Positions 27,801 to 42,149 of a stretch of 64,000 nucleotides of DNA are shown piece after piece (positions within the stretch are counted from its first letter, which is position 1; each line of letters opens with the position of its first letter). The translations under genes and the position numbers were made by a program. The notes below the pieces were generated by a model. That model searched no databases, was not told the DNA's origin, and saw only the letters and a program-made list of their open reading frames with translations. This DNA comes from Heliocidaris erythrogramma. Lineage: Eukaryota > Echinodermata > Echinoidea > Camarodonta > Echinometridae. The stretch spans positions 29,445,162-29,509,161 of the forward strand of contig CM046864.1 of NCBI GenBank assembly GCA_025617745.1. Direction: 5' to 3'.

Positions 27801-30800
27801 CACAAGCATTGCTCAAAAAATGAAGAAGTAGTTCGATGCGCAAGATTTGCAACAGACCGACCGTACGTTGATTCATACATTAAGTTGAGTTCTGGTCATG
27901 CGATTGCAACATTGGGAAAGAAACTATCTGGAAGCGAATGCGCAAGGTTGAATACATGTATGTCATACATAAGAATTGGTACATGTACATTAATGAAGTG
28001 AAATTGTCTTATTCTTACTGAAAGATACATGCACTGCCCACAGGAATTAGTGTATAGGACTACAAACACATGTAGCATGAAAGATTAGTCCAGACTTATT
28101 AGCCCGTATTCTGAACTTCGGTTTAACCCTAATAGAGCCGGGTTATTTAGACCCATCTCACAGCCGGGGGGGGGGGGGGCTGATTCCGCCCCCCCCTAAG
28201 ATCTCGGCCGTCCACCGCGCATTCGCAACGAAAATCGGCACACACGTCGCCGACCACGTAATCTACAAAACTGTATAGTCAATTTCTCCAAAAAATGTCA
28301 CAACTAATTAATTATGCTAATTTATGCATAAAATTAATGGTTTGCTCTAATTAATTAAATAAAGCCCCAAAACTGCTAATTTTTTGTATAGAGACTCTTT
28401 GTCAGATTCTGATCAAATAAACCAAAAAAAAAATTCGGTAAAATCCTTTTTTTCTTATGTATTTTATTGTTTTTTTAATTTCTTATGTATTTCTTTGTTT
28501 TTCGACTTTTTGTTTTTTATTGTTTTTTTCGATGGAATTCGTCGGCGATACTATTTTAATCATAAACAACATAAAATTAATTGTTTTTAAAAAGTAAAAG
28601 TAAAAATAATGAAACATTTATGAATTTTAGCTGGAAACACAATTTGCATTGGATTTGTACACAAAATCACGTTTTTGAGCAATTTTGGGTCTGACATGCA
28701 CTTACGAAATGTTGCGTAACTCCGGAACCGCACGCGCAGACATCACAAATTTGGTCTCAAAAGTTGCGCAAGACTTGAAAGAAAAAAGTAGTGAAGCGGC
28801 GTGGTGACTGCTTTTCGCGATGCGAACATATTACGCGAAATGTCGAGGGGGGGGGCGGAATCCGCCCCCCCCGGTCCTATTAGGGTTAACTTAAACCGCA
28901 GTCTAAGTGTGGCATAAACCTGCCCTTTAAAACAGTTTTAGAAAATCACATTCTGAAATCCAGTTTAACTTAAACTCCAGTCTAGTATGGCTTTAATTGG
29001 TACAAAAAGTTAGACCGGGATGGACGGTTTCAGTCAGTTTTAATTAAAGCTCTGGTTAAACTTAGACTGGAGTTTAAATTAAAGCAGAGTTCAGAATACG
29101 GGCCATAAAGTTTTTCTAGTCATATTTTGAGAGCTCTCCTTTTCAGGGGACATTTCTTTTATGTTATTTTTCCAAAATGATCGGGATAAAAAACTTAGAA
29201 AGCTCATAAATTATTGTTGACCTTTAGCAGAACTCAACCAATCTCTTTTAATCTAAATCTTACATGTTCCATATTCCACACGAGATAAGCCTTGCTGACT
29301 TTAAGAGGACTGCTCGTGTTTGTCTTCTCTGCCTGTGAGTGAAAAGGAGAAATATAATCACATACATGTTTTGGTACTTGGGAAGTGGCATATACATACA
29401 AAAATTTACAAAAATTATTTTAAAAACTACATTTCACCCAATAGCATTGTGCTCCGACATATGCTACAACGACAATTGATATGATGCAATATCTCAGTTA
29501 TAACTAGAATTGCCAGTTTGTGTACTATGTTGATCTTGAGGAGATATTTCAAAAGTTTATTCAGAAAATTATGAATAGTGACCCAAACCACACTTGGTTT
29601 CTTAATTATTTCTTGTTATTAGAAATATAAGACCATTTTATTTGACATTGCTAGGATGATATCCCTCTAGGGCCCCGTTTCATAAAACTTGTTATCAATA
29701 ACAACTGCCTCATTTCTATGACAAATTGGCTCTCAGCCAATCAGAGTCAAGGATTCCAGTAGCTTATAACAATTATTGTAACTTGTTCCTAACAACAAGT
29801 TTCATGAAACAGGGCCCAGTTCAAAAATGAGTGAGCTCACAAATTATTTTTCACCTTTAAAAGAATCCAGATTTTCGGTTCACCATGTGGTTAGTCCTGA
29901 AAAGGACTATTGAGTAATTCCCGGCACCTACTCACTCCTGATGATGGACAGTCAACCTGTCCGAAATGTCAAGTCTTCTCCACTCTCAGCCTTCTCATCT
30001 GGTCTACAGTCCTTTTCAAGACTTCACACTTTCAAGAAAGATTACTTCTACACTCTCTGCATTTCTATCTCGCCTTTCCTTTTCTTCTCCTCTCAACTTT
30101 TCTCCACTTTCTTCTTCTTACTCAATAGTCCTTTTCAGGACTAACCACATGGTGAACCGTAAACCTTCTCCACGTTATCAGTACCACCATGCAAACCTCT
30201 ACCTTCAAAGATCATCCAATCCAGATTTTCTTTTACTTACGTCTGATATAAGGTCGTTGATGACGTCAGGATCTGTGATGAAAACGATGGCAAGACCAGC
30301 TACATTCTCTACCAGTACCTAGGAGAGAAAAAACAAGCCAGTGTAATGAACCTGTTCAGCGCTCCTACTGCAATTTCACAACACCCTACAAAATTTTGAT
30401 GTTTACACTCAAAAGACAATGTGAGACCTCAGTCAAGAAGAATTTGCAATTCAAAATTTCTGTATCGAAACATACATTCCAATTTCTTTCAAAATCATGT
30501 CGTTAATGGGGTACAGTGGTCTTTATTACCCACGCAGGGTTATGTAAAGTGCTCCGTATGTTTGTTTCTTTGTTTGTGTACAAGATAACTAGAGAACGGG
30601 AGAACGGATTTGCACCAAATTTTCAGGGAATGTTCGGATAGTGACAGGAAAGAATTGATTAGATTTTGGTGATGATCGGTTGACCCCTGCAAATTCTGTG
30701 TGAAGTTTTGACCCCATACTAACCCATAGGAACTTTGAACTTACCTCTCCAATTTTCTCCTGGTATGATAGTCCTATCCTAAGTTTGACCGCTTCCTCTG

Positions 30801-33800
30801 TCGTATCTTTCTCCACACCGGTAATAAGTACTCTGTCATTCAAGGCAACGCTCCCCGTTACTGCCCAATCAGACGTCTATCAAAACAATAAGGATATAAT
30901 TAAACATGAATTAGACAGGAAAGCAAGGGTATATAAATATTATTATTATATATAAATTATTATATATATATATATATATAACAGTTAAGTAGATAATGTA
31001 CTATGAGGGTTCGTTCACATATGCCGCAGTGAACTGCCTTTCAGGACAGGAATTATTCAAGGGCTGAATTGATCACATTTCGTTCTTCAAATTGGTAACA
31101 ATAATTTTTTTCTTTTAGTGCTACATGGTTCTAATAAGGTGTAACGTCTTTGAAAACGATATACATGGTCAGAGATTTTGCCAATTTTGATGAAAATTAA
31201 TGATTTTGAGCCTCTCAATATGTTGACAATGTTGCTTCATATCTGTCTCGAGTAATGTACATGTAGTTCTGAAAATATTTATATGATATGTAAAAATACT
31301 GAAAAATGCTAGAGTAAGCTTTGATAAAAGACCTGAAGGCTCAAAAACTACCACACAGGGAAACGTGGGTCACATCTGTCCGATAACGATAATGATAACA
31401 AGAATTTTCAATACAGGTACACCTCTAGAGCTGCCCTAATTTTAACCCTAATAGAGCCGGGTTATTTAGACCCATCTCACAGCCGGGGGGGGGGCTGATT
31501 CCGCCCCCCCTAAGATCTCGGCCGTCCAACGCGCATTCGCAACGAAAATCGGCACACACGTCGCCGACCACGTAATCTACAAAACTGTATAGTCAATTTC
31601 TCCGAAAAATGTCACAACTAATTAATTATGCTAATTTATGCATAAAATTAATGATTTGCTCTAATTAATTAAATAAAGCCCCAAAACTGCTAATTTTTTG
31701 TATAGAGACTCTTTGTCAGATTCTGATCAAATAAACCAAAAAAAAAATTCGGTAAAATGCTTTTTTTCTTATGTATTTTATTGTTTTTTTTAATTTCTTA
31801 TGTATTTCTTTGTTTTTCGACTTTTTGTTTTTTATTGTTTTTTCGATGGAATTCGTCGGCGACACTATTTTAATCATAAACAACATAAAATTAATTGTTT
31901 TTAAACAGTAAAAGTAAAAATAATGAAACATTTATGAATTTTAGCTGGAAACACAATTTGCATTGGATTTGTACACAAAATCACGTTTTTGAGCAATTTT
32001 GGGTCTGACATGCACTTACGAAATGTTGCGTAACTCCGGAACCGCACGCGCGGACATCACAAATTTGGTCTCAAAAGTTGCGCAAGACTTGAAAGAAAAA
32101 AGTAGTGAAGCGGCGTGGTGACTGCTTTTCGCGATGCGAACATATTACGCGAAACGTCGAGGGGGGGCGGAATCCGCCCCCCCCCCCCGGTCCTATCGCA
32201 GATTGTGGACAGTTTTTATACCGCGAGAGGGCACTGTGTTCGTTACCCGATTCGAACAGACTAGTCGCTGCACAACATGCACGCTCCACCTGAGCTCGAG
32301 CTCTCGTGCCAAGCTTGTGCGAGATTTGGTCGGCTTCGTGCAGTCCGAAATATAATCCCACTAGTCCAACGGACGCGTTCGATGCACAAACTTTGTGTAT
32401 GAGTGAATGGGGCTTACGCAATCCTGACTTTCCCCACAGCCGCCTGGTGGCGTATCCCTTTAACAGACACAAGCATACTCACGTGTGCACACCATATAGC
32501 ACGGTGTACCTTTAATTGAAGAATTTTGTCATCACTATCATTATCGGATAAATGTTAGGTTTAGGATTAAGGTTAGGGTCAGCTTTAGCGTTCGGATCAG
32601 GGTTGAAGTTAGCCATTTGGTTAGTGTAGGAGCTTGACCATGGAGAAATTGTCGCTGGAGCAGGTTTCGTATAACCCCAAAAGCAGAACAAATGGCAGAA
32701 AAGGGTGATTTTTTTGTTGGTACAAATGTTGGAGTAAAAGACATGGATTAAAATACAAGTGTTGTCATTGGAAAGCTTGGCATCTCTAGTTCCAGAAAAT
32801 ACACAAGACATAAGAATGAACCCCAATGACATGGTTGTTTCGAGGTGATATGTCATGAACTTTGGTATCACATTTGGATACTGTAGAAGATGTTATTTTA
32901 GTGCATTTTGAGAATCACTCACCGATCGCGAATCTGGTAACATGCGCACATATTCCCACCTCTGCATTTCAGACAGAGAAAATATCTGGAACCTGTAATT
33001 TGGGAAAATATCTCTAAGCGAAAATATTGGCTTAAACAGTAGACAAATAATGATCTCAGTTTTTTTGAATACTTACAATATATCCTTTTGATAAGGTGTA
33101 GTTCTTATTACCCAAGGTGAGGGATTGTATTGCTTTCATTACGGCATCAACTGAAATGAGATGAAATTTTAAAAATTAAAATAAGAACAAAAAACAAGAT
33201 ATTTTACTAGCAAACAGACAAAATCACAGCTAAACGGGACTTGAAAATAAACCACAGTTCTTGCATTAAAAAAAAAAATTCTTTGGCATACAGTCGATGG
33301 GTTGTTCAGACCAACAAAATATAAAAAAATAAGTAAATAACCCCCCCCCCCAAAAAAAAAAAAAAAAAAAAAAACTGCTAAACGCTTGCATGAAATCCCA
33401 TTCATAGATTATAAGTAAAACTCTGTTAGACCAGGGCCCTGTTTCGTAAAACTTGTTATTAATAAAATGTTGCAATAACTGTTATAAGCTACTGAAATCC
33501 TTGCATTTGATTGGCTGAGACCAAATTTGTCATAGAAATGTAGCAGTTGTTTATACTGACAACAGGTTTTATCAAAAGGGGCCCAGGTGGTACATGTACA
33601 GCCATGGAAATAATTATTAGACCAAGAATGGTTACTGATAGTGTTATTTTTGTGGTAAGAAGGAAATAAAATATCATGAAAGCAAGGTATAATTGCTGGA
33701 ATTTGGTTTTCATTCAATGAAATACAAAGACAAATCATTTTTATAATTTTGTTTGCATATTATAGTATCCTTATTACAGAAGCTTGGTCTAATAATTTTT

Positions 33801-36800
33801 TCCAGGGCTGCAGAGCTCGAATTACCCGGTCGGCAAAAGGCAATTTGCCGCAATGCCCCTTCAACTTGCCGCGATGCCCCTCTAAAAATACGATACTTAC
33901 GGCAACTTGTGGCTGCCCCTTTTTTTATTTTGCCGTGATGCCCTTTCACCCGAAACATACACAAACAATAGCTTGTTGAGGAACTCACTACACGAGTGAA
34001 TTTTTTACACCAAAATGACATTATTACCTTCCACAGTCCACACGCACTCATAGAAATGTACAAAATGTCATTGCATGACGACGAACTGCAACTTTTTAAC
34101 ATCGCTCGATTAATCTCTGCGCGGCCGCGTTCTCTGCTGCCCGCCAGGCAAGTTGCAGCTACCCAGGTAACGTAGCTGGCTGGTGGGCATAGCCGGGCGC
34201 GCCGGCCAGAGGCAGCAGGGAGCGAGGCCGCGCGGAGCAGTATGTACTGAGCATAGAGTTACATGTAACTCTATGGTACTGAGTCTGACATGCACACCCA
34301 GTGATGGCACGGTCAGTCTTTTCTCTCAGCTCACGCACATGTGTACGTATCCAAGGTGCGTCGCTTGTATTTAAGCTGAGCATGCGATGATGCGACACAC
34401 ATAACAAATCCCTATTAAAAATTAGATCGACTAATAAAAAATAAATAAAAAATGCCGAAAGCCAATCGCAGGAAAGCGATTAAAGAGTGTGAGCTGAAGA
34501 ACGCGGCGGCTCAATGCCGAACGCTCGACTTCTTTATTCAAAGGTAAGGTTATCATAGAATGAATGCTATTCCCGTACAAAAAAGTACCATGAATTTACC
34601 GCGTTACCCATTGTCAAGATGAAAATGCTATGAATTTACCAGGCTTTTCATGGTACACGATGTAAATACTATGAATATACAATGTTTTTCGTAGTAATAC
34701 TGTGGCAATACGATGTGTACCACGGATTTACCATGTTTTCGTGGTATTATGGCGGTAATACCATGAAATACGTAGTATAACCATGGTATTTTTTTATAAG
34801 GGTTGCCTATAAAATATATTGAAGATGTGAAACAACCGTTTACTTATATTTACAGTCCCATGTACACTGTAATGTATCATATTACGCAGGGCCCCTCCTT
34901 GTTTTTTTTGCGTATAGTGGTGTATTGTATTACCGGACACTTAAGAGTTTCGTAGACTGGAAACTACCTTCAAAATTGCTTCCCAATACGATGTTCATAA
35001 AGGGAGTGATGATGAATCCAAATATGAAATCCGTTTTGCAAATGATGATCGTTGTCTCGAGATATAAGTTCCGAAACACGACCTCGCAAAATTTCTGTTA
35101 TTTTTGACGCACGCAAAACGAACTGGTATTACCGGATTACGTGTATTGTCTATGGGGAAATGACATTTCTGCTGTCAACACACCTCCCCGCGATTTTGCG
35201 TGTGTTATCAATGGAGCGGCGTGCGAGCGCGGATGTTCGATCTTGCAAGTCGATCTTTCGTCGCTCGCTGTGAGCGAATTCAAAGCTTTCAAAATCTGAT
35301 TTTCACACCATATTATCTTTACAATATTTCCAACCCGATCACGAAAAATATATAAAATTTAGACGATTTTTGATTTATTTTTTATTTTTTGCCTTGGTGC
35401 CCCACTGACTTGCCTTGCTGCCCCTAAAAAAATATTGAAAGAGACTGCCCCCAAAACCAGAAATTGCCTGCCCCTAAAATTGCCGACTTTCGAGGCCTGG
35501 GGCTGTATGTGTATGCACGTGAGTCAGAATTTCTAGCTCCATGGGCTAGAGGAAGGAGGTCCTTCTTGCAAGAAAATGCTTCCCCACTCTACCTACATGT
35601 ATTACTTGTTTGAGCCTCAAGAATTTGCCAGTTCATAAAATTACAATTTGGGCATGTGCAGACAAAAGGGTACAATTGACCTTTATACACTATCATTTTG
35701 TACACACCATGATGCGCGCACTAGTATGATTTTCCATGTAAAAGAGGTAGCGCTTCCACCAAAACAAATGTGCGCGCGCGTACAAATTTGGGTCATTTCA
35801 GTCACATTTGTACCATGAAATAATTACAAACTGGCTTTTAAAGTTAATTAATTAATTATTGTTCTTATCAAGCATTTGCTTGAGCTTTTGCTTGTTTTTT
35901 AGATACAGCTCAAAATCCCAACATCTCTTTACTCATACATGTAATACTCAGCTGTTATAGAATTTTTATATCAAATCAGGTGGCAGACAATATTAATTTG
36001 TAACCTTGAACATTTGATTTAACTTGCAGTGCTTTTTATCTTTAATATGAGGATTTATTTTCCAAATCTAGATTAATTGTAAATCAATATCTGCAACTCT
36101 TTCTTAATATATTTCTTTCTTTCCCTATCTCGCTCTCTCTCTCTCTCTTCTTATTTGTCATTTTCTCTGTCAGTCCCTGGCAGGGGGGCAAATGAATTTG
36201 CTCACTAACGGCAAAAACATCTGTGTGACAACCTGAAATGCAGTGGCGTATCTAGGGATTATTAAGGCGCCGGGGCAAAAAGTGAAAGTGTGCCCCCGGC
36301 CCCCCCCCCCCCCTCCCCTCCCAAACTAATATGTTACTGTACAAGCGAGGGAGCAAAGAAACCACTCATTAGATTTTTTTCTTTAACATTTTTAACCCTC
36401 AAATTGTAATTTCTTATGCATTTCACCAGCAGGAAAACTGCATTGAGTGGTACAATGTTAAATGTTGAAGATTAATGCACACATTTCTCTTCTCTACTTA
36501 CTAAAATGGGGCAAAATATAGTTGAGAGATTTAGCAAGGCAACTGAAAGTTAAGATTTCTTTCAAATGTTGAATTCTTTAAAGTACTATTTTATTCACTT
36601 TATTTTTAGTCAGGAGTGCGGAATGAATTTTAATTCTATAATAGGGAGGAAAGCAAGGAGAATTATATTTTTCCTTCACATTTTGAACCATTTAAAAACG
36701 CTATTTATAAACAATATCCTATTGGGGAGCTGAATTATGAGATCCTGAAATTCTATTATATATGAGCTGCAGAAAAGGGACAGAGCTTTTGAAAATTCTG

Positions 36801-39800
36801 TGTTTTAAATCCTCAAAAACTAATGCACTGCGGATAGGGGCGCATAATCCTTTAGGCTCACTCTTTCTACCTTTTCTCCTCTTTCTCTTTCTCTCTCTCT
36901 CTGCATTTTTTGTTCCCCCTTCAAGTGGCACTTGGGGCACATGCTCCCCCCACCCACCCTCCTAGATACGCCACTGCCAAAATGACAACAATCTATTCAT
37001 AACTCACCCTCCTCTCGTTTGGAAAACTGCAACATGGTATTTGTTTTGCCCCCTTCCTTTGTAATATTTAAAATCTTGCTAATTCTGAGAAGAGAGCCCT
37101 CTATAACTCCGAGCTGGTTAACAGTAACTGATCTATCCAGTAAGGGGCGTGTGATGATGACCGCCCCGGCTATGCAGTCTTTTAACCTGCACTGGAATGA
37201 ACTGGGAATGAAGGAAGATAAGAGAAAACAGTGAATGTGATGCAATTATCCTACTTTGCAAAAACAAAAATTTGATATATCTCCACAATAGATAATAAAC
37301 AAGATGAATGCAACTGCGTCTCCTATATGCTTCCGCCTAAATTCATTTAAGTTTATGGCTCAAGGTGTTCTTGAAATATTGTGATAACCAGAAGAATAAG
37401 ACTACATTTACTTGTTAACTGACCTCTGACCTACATGTACATACCACAAAATATTCCTATGGTGATACATACTAGCACCAAGTTTGAAATTCATACCTCA
37501 AATGGTTCTTGTGATATAGCAGCGTTACTAAGGCTAACACCTGAAACGTCAGAATTGACCTCTATGACCTTTGACCTACATACCCCAAAATCTTATCAGA
37601 TCATCTTCCTATGGTGAAACATACTACCAACAAGTTTGAAGTTTATACATGTACCTCAAATGTTTCTTGAGATATCGTGAGGACGAGGCTAAACATTCGG
37701 TGGGCAGAGGCATAAAAAGGCCCGAAAGAGGTTTATCTTTACCCAAGGTTTAAACCTCCATATTAGCGTAGTACGAGCATATCCTCATGTCCAATGGGCG
37801 GCAGTGATATGTGCTAATATACGCTCATTTACACTTTTTTTGGTCTATGGTGGAGGTTTAACCATGGGTTAAATTAAATGTCCTTCATGAATTCAAGCTA
37901 AAGAGTCTTGGCTATGCATGATAAAGTGAAACCTGCTTTAGCGACCACCCATATAGAAAGACCACCTGTCTATAAAGACCACATTTTCTGTTTCCCTTGA
38001 AAAGTATTTCGCATAGATACGTGTACCAAAGAACACTGGCGTAAATCCGTGCATTCCTTCTTTTCATCGGGGGGGGGGATGGCTTTGTTCTCCATGAATG
38101 GTCATCCCCCCAGTTGAAAAGAAGTTATTACAGATTTACGCCCATGCAAAAGAAACCTATACATAAAGACCATTAGCCTTTATTCTTTTCTTGTCTCCTC
38201 TGAGCAGTCTTTATATACAGGTTTCACTGTACTAACCTTGTACTATTATCAGGAGTCTGGGCTGTGCTCGACTCCAGCTCTCTTTTGACCCTATCCAGGT
38301 CCCGTAGAAGCTTGGCATCCGACCCATTAACCCACGTATACACGGCATCGATGGGTATAGGAAGACACATCCTACAAGCAAAGAGATAAAAAGTTACATA
38401 TTTTACAATTTCAAATGATGCTGTGTAAGATACAGGCCAGCTTTTAAAGAGATACGGTAAAAGTGACCGCAGTACATTTGTACTGTACTGTACACAGAAA
38501 GCTTCAAGTTCTCCAATAATTTATAACGAGATAGCCATTAGGACAGGCTTGACTGGGCAATAGCCAAAAATAATTCAGAGAAAAGCACCAAAAAAAAAAG
38601 AAGAAAAAGAAACAAAAATACAGACAAACAAACAAATATTTATTTCACTCTTCTAAGGTGGCTCTTTACTGTAAAATTCCAGAACAAGCAAAATTAAATG
38701 ACCTCTCTGGCCCTATATTGCTGGCTTGCTGCATATTCATAGAAGTGGTAATTAGGACAAGTTTGACTGGGCACAAGCCCCAAAAATCTGCCACAAGCAA
38801 AAAAACAAACAAACAAACAAAATATATAAAACATTTCACTTTTCTAAGGTGCCTCTTTCCTAAAAAATTCCACACCAAGCAAAAAAAATGACTTTTAGGG
38901 TCCTAAATTGCTGGTGGCGGCACATTCACACTGATTTGATACCAAATTGATTTTTGCCCCAAGACCCCCACTGATAAGGATCCAATCACATACACACACA
39001 CACATCTATGTTTTCTATTGTTCAAATTTCAACCGATGACTCCACTATTGAATTGCGTCACAAAATTCATTGACGGAATAAACCTCACCAATTGTTGACA
39101 CCCGATGACCTATTGAATTACTACCGATGACCCATTGTTCTCTTTGTTCGATGTCATCGGTTTGAATGCGTAAACATGTACATGTACACACACACACACA
39201 CAAATCAAACTGATTGCAATAATCTTACCTATTTTCAAAGGCTTTGTTTGCGATGTTGTCATGGTAAATGTTGAACAGTCTGGAATATCTATCCTGACTC
39301 CACTCAATTGCAACCTGTAACAAATAGAATTTTTTCAAAAGTGCATTTGTTTCATACATGTAATTCATTGATTCAGGACACCAATCGCTAAGGGCTAAAT
39401 TGATCAGTTTTTTTCACACTGACAACACTATTTTTCTCTTTCATGGCTACATTTTTTTCTAATAAAATAAAAGTCATACATCTGAACACTTGGACAAAAA
39501 CTACAGGTTGTTGAAAACTTACAAATTTGTGTTGAAAACACTTGTGGTTTTGAACTGTTCAATGTGTTGCTAATTTAGAGATTAGAATGCCTACTTTCCC
39601 TTTTAAAAAGGTTTCTGGTGTCAAATTGTGTATGTAATTGGTAAAGCAGCAACAACAACAAATCAGACACAAAATTGTGCACAAATTTGTGCACTTTTCT
39701 CCTCCTATATATATCTGGTGTACTATTTTTAAAACGATATGAATTAAATAGTGAGCCAAACCACGAAATGTGGCCACTTTTCTTGAAATATAATAATAAT

Positions 39801-42118
39801 AATAACAATATGTCCATTTTGTATAGCGCAACTACTATACTCTACTGCGCTTAATACAAAGTATTATATTATTACCCTGGCATTTGCCAAGCTGCCATGT
39901 AGGCACTAAAGCATTCAAGGATCCATCAATCTCATAAAAGGAGACAAGAAAAATAAATCTGTTTTTATACAGCATCACCAGGTGGTTTTTACACAATGAG
40001 CCTGAAGGGAAATAATGAATCTAAAAGAAAAAAAACCTGAACAAGATCAATAACTCTCCATGGGATGTACAAACACAGCAAAAATTTTGCCAAATAATAG
40101 CCAAAGGAACAGCCCTCACCTGGTATTTCTAATGCTCTCAATTGATTAAAGCACCGTTCACACATGACGTGGAAAAAACCCGAGCATAAAACCGCCATGG
40201 TAAAAATACAATGACAGTACAGTAACATACATGTACATGTATAAAGCACATTTACATGTACATGCAAATATACATAATAGACATGTACATGTAGGCCTAC
40301 TACAGTGTATTTATAGGTAGTTAAGTCTAATGGGGTGTTGCAAGAAAGTTGCGATTGATTGCAAGTTGCAACTGATCGGTACTGACCAATCAAAATCATT
40401 GTTGCAAGCGCATCTTCTTGAATGACCCTAAACCATTCAGAATGGTTGTTCTAATTTGCTTTACAATTTGCAATCGATTGCAACTTTCTTGCAACACCCC
40501 ATTAGTTTTGCAGAGATCACATTCTTTTATTTTCATCTCCACTTGCTATTAATTTACTTGTAAAAGGATAGTCATTTTTTTGTGGCAGTTTTCTGACGTG
40601 TAATAAACAAAAAGGTGACTTGTGCGTTGTGAGTAGACTTCTAGGATTTGTCATTGTATTTTCTTTGTAAATCAGCCATCATTTTCAAATGCGTGATTAT
40701 AATCTGTTTTATCATATTGATCCAGATTAAATCTCAAAATAAAACAGAGATTTGTAGAAATAAAAAGCAATCGAATACATAAGAAAAGAAATGAAATAAA
40801 ATTGAAATGGAAATGAATGACTTGCTTTAACAGTCTACAATACACCTGTACGTTAAGTCAAGTGTTAATTTACAGTACTTCGAATATCTTGCCCTGAAAG
40901 CTATTAGCTATAAACTGTACATTACATTTACTCTAACTTCCTTTTAAATACAAGCTATATTTGCTGAATTATAAATGTAAATAATTTATCAATACAAACT
41001 GCATAATTGTGTCCCCTCCCCCCCCCCCCCCTTCCACAAATTTTGTGATTACTTTCAGAGTTTTGAAGATGTCGCCCGCCACTCTGTGACTTTTTTCTTT
41101 AGAGTCTTGTGCATCTTTTGATAACAAATTTGTTACGTGTTACGTACAATTTAAACATCACGTCAATAAAACATGACCGATTTGTATTAGTTTACATGTA
41201 CATGTATGCGTATGCGTAAAACGCAAAGGGTTTTGGAGGATTCTAATGTGTTATTAATATTATTATTATTATTTTATTTGGCATATATATACATGTACAG
41301 TGAAACCTGTCTATAAAGACCACTCATGGGAAACAAGAAAAGTGGTCTTTATGTACAGGTTCCTTTAATACATGTTTCAATGAGAAACACTTTTCAAGGG
41401 AAACAAAAATTAGTCTTTATAGACAGGTGGTCTTTCTATACAGGTGGTCGCTATAAAAGCAGGTTTCACTGTATCAATAGATAAACATGAACAATAAAAT
41501 TGACACTGAAAATAAAATTTTTATAAAACAGTTGTAATAAAACAATAAAACAATAATATAATTATGTTTCCTGAGCAATCTCCTCAAAACATGTACATGA
41601 ATGTGGGAAAAAAAATTGCACAGCTGTGCAAGTAAATGAGGAGAATCAATCAATGTTGAAAGCCTAGAGTTACATGTAGTGTCATAAATGTGCATTTCTG
41701 ATTATGTGTATTTCAGGGCAGAAGCCATTCTGTACTGTGTCAATATTAACATCAAATCTCTTCCTTTCACTCGTAAGCAGTCATGTTTTGTCAGATTTCC
41801 AAAATGAGCATCACAGCAAGAATTCCACATGTATACATGTACAGTGATATTCTCTTTATAGTTATGAGGGCTCTTTTCACTAATTCTGGGATTCTAGTTT
41901 GTTTGACCTAATTGTCTTTTGGAGATCCTTTACATTCTGTACAAGGGGTAATAATAAATAACATTGTAGAACACATTAAAGTATTCACATAATGTGCTAT
42001 ATTATTAGGTGGTCTGTCATTTATGACAGACCTCCTTTTAATTTTGTCAAGATTTTCTTTATTTTTAGGTGATCTGTCATTTGACAGATCACTTCTTAAT
42101 TTCGTCAGAATTTTCTTT

Positions 42119-42149
<31 letters not shown>

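Larger units (their letters stand above)
27877..29253 (-). mobile_element. family R repeat (copy 5, reverse) split by two nested insertions
   Basis: The repeat occupies 27877-28101 and 29104-29253; together about 375 bp, the normal length. Between lies the GGCCCGTATT MITE, which itself contains the TTAA element. Confidence 0.75.
33803..35504. mobile_element. degenerate DNA transposon, possibly hAT-like, with nested MITE
   Basis: Left end CAGGGCTGCAGAGCTCGAA followed by GGCAATTTGCCG; right end, read inversely, CAGCCCCAGGCCTCGAAAG then GGCAATTTTAGGGGCAG. GGCAA/TTGCC...GCCCCT motifs recur near both ends. An exon-like frame (34452-34543) lies inside and a MITE (34572-34802) is nested. Superfamily is a guess: no target duplication found. 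Confidence 0.5.
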
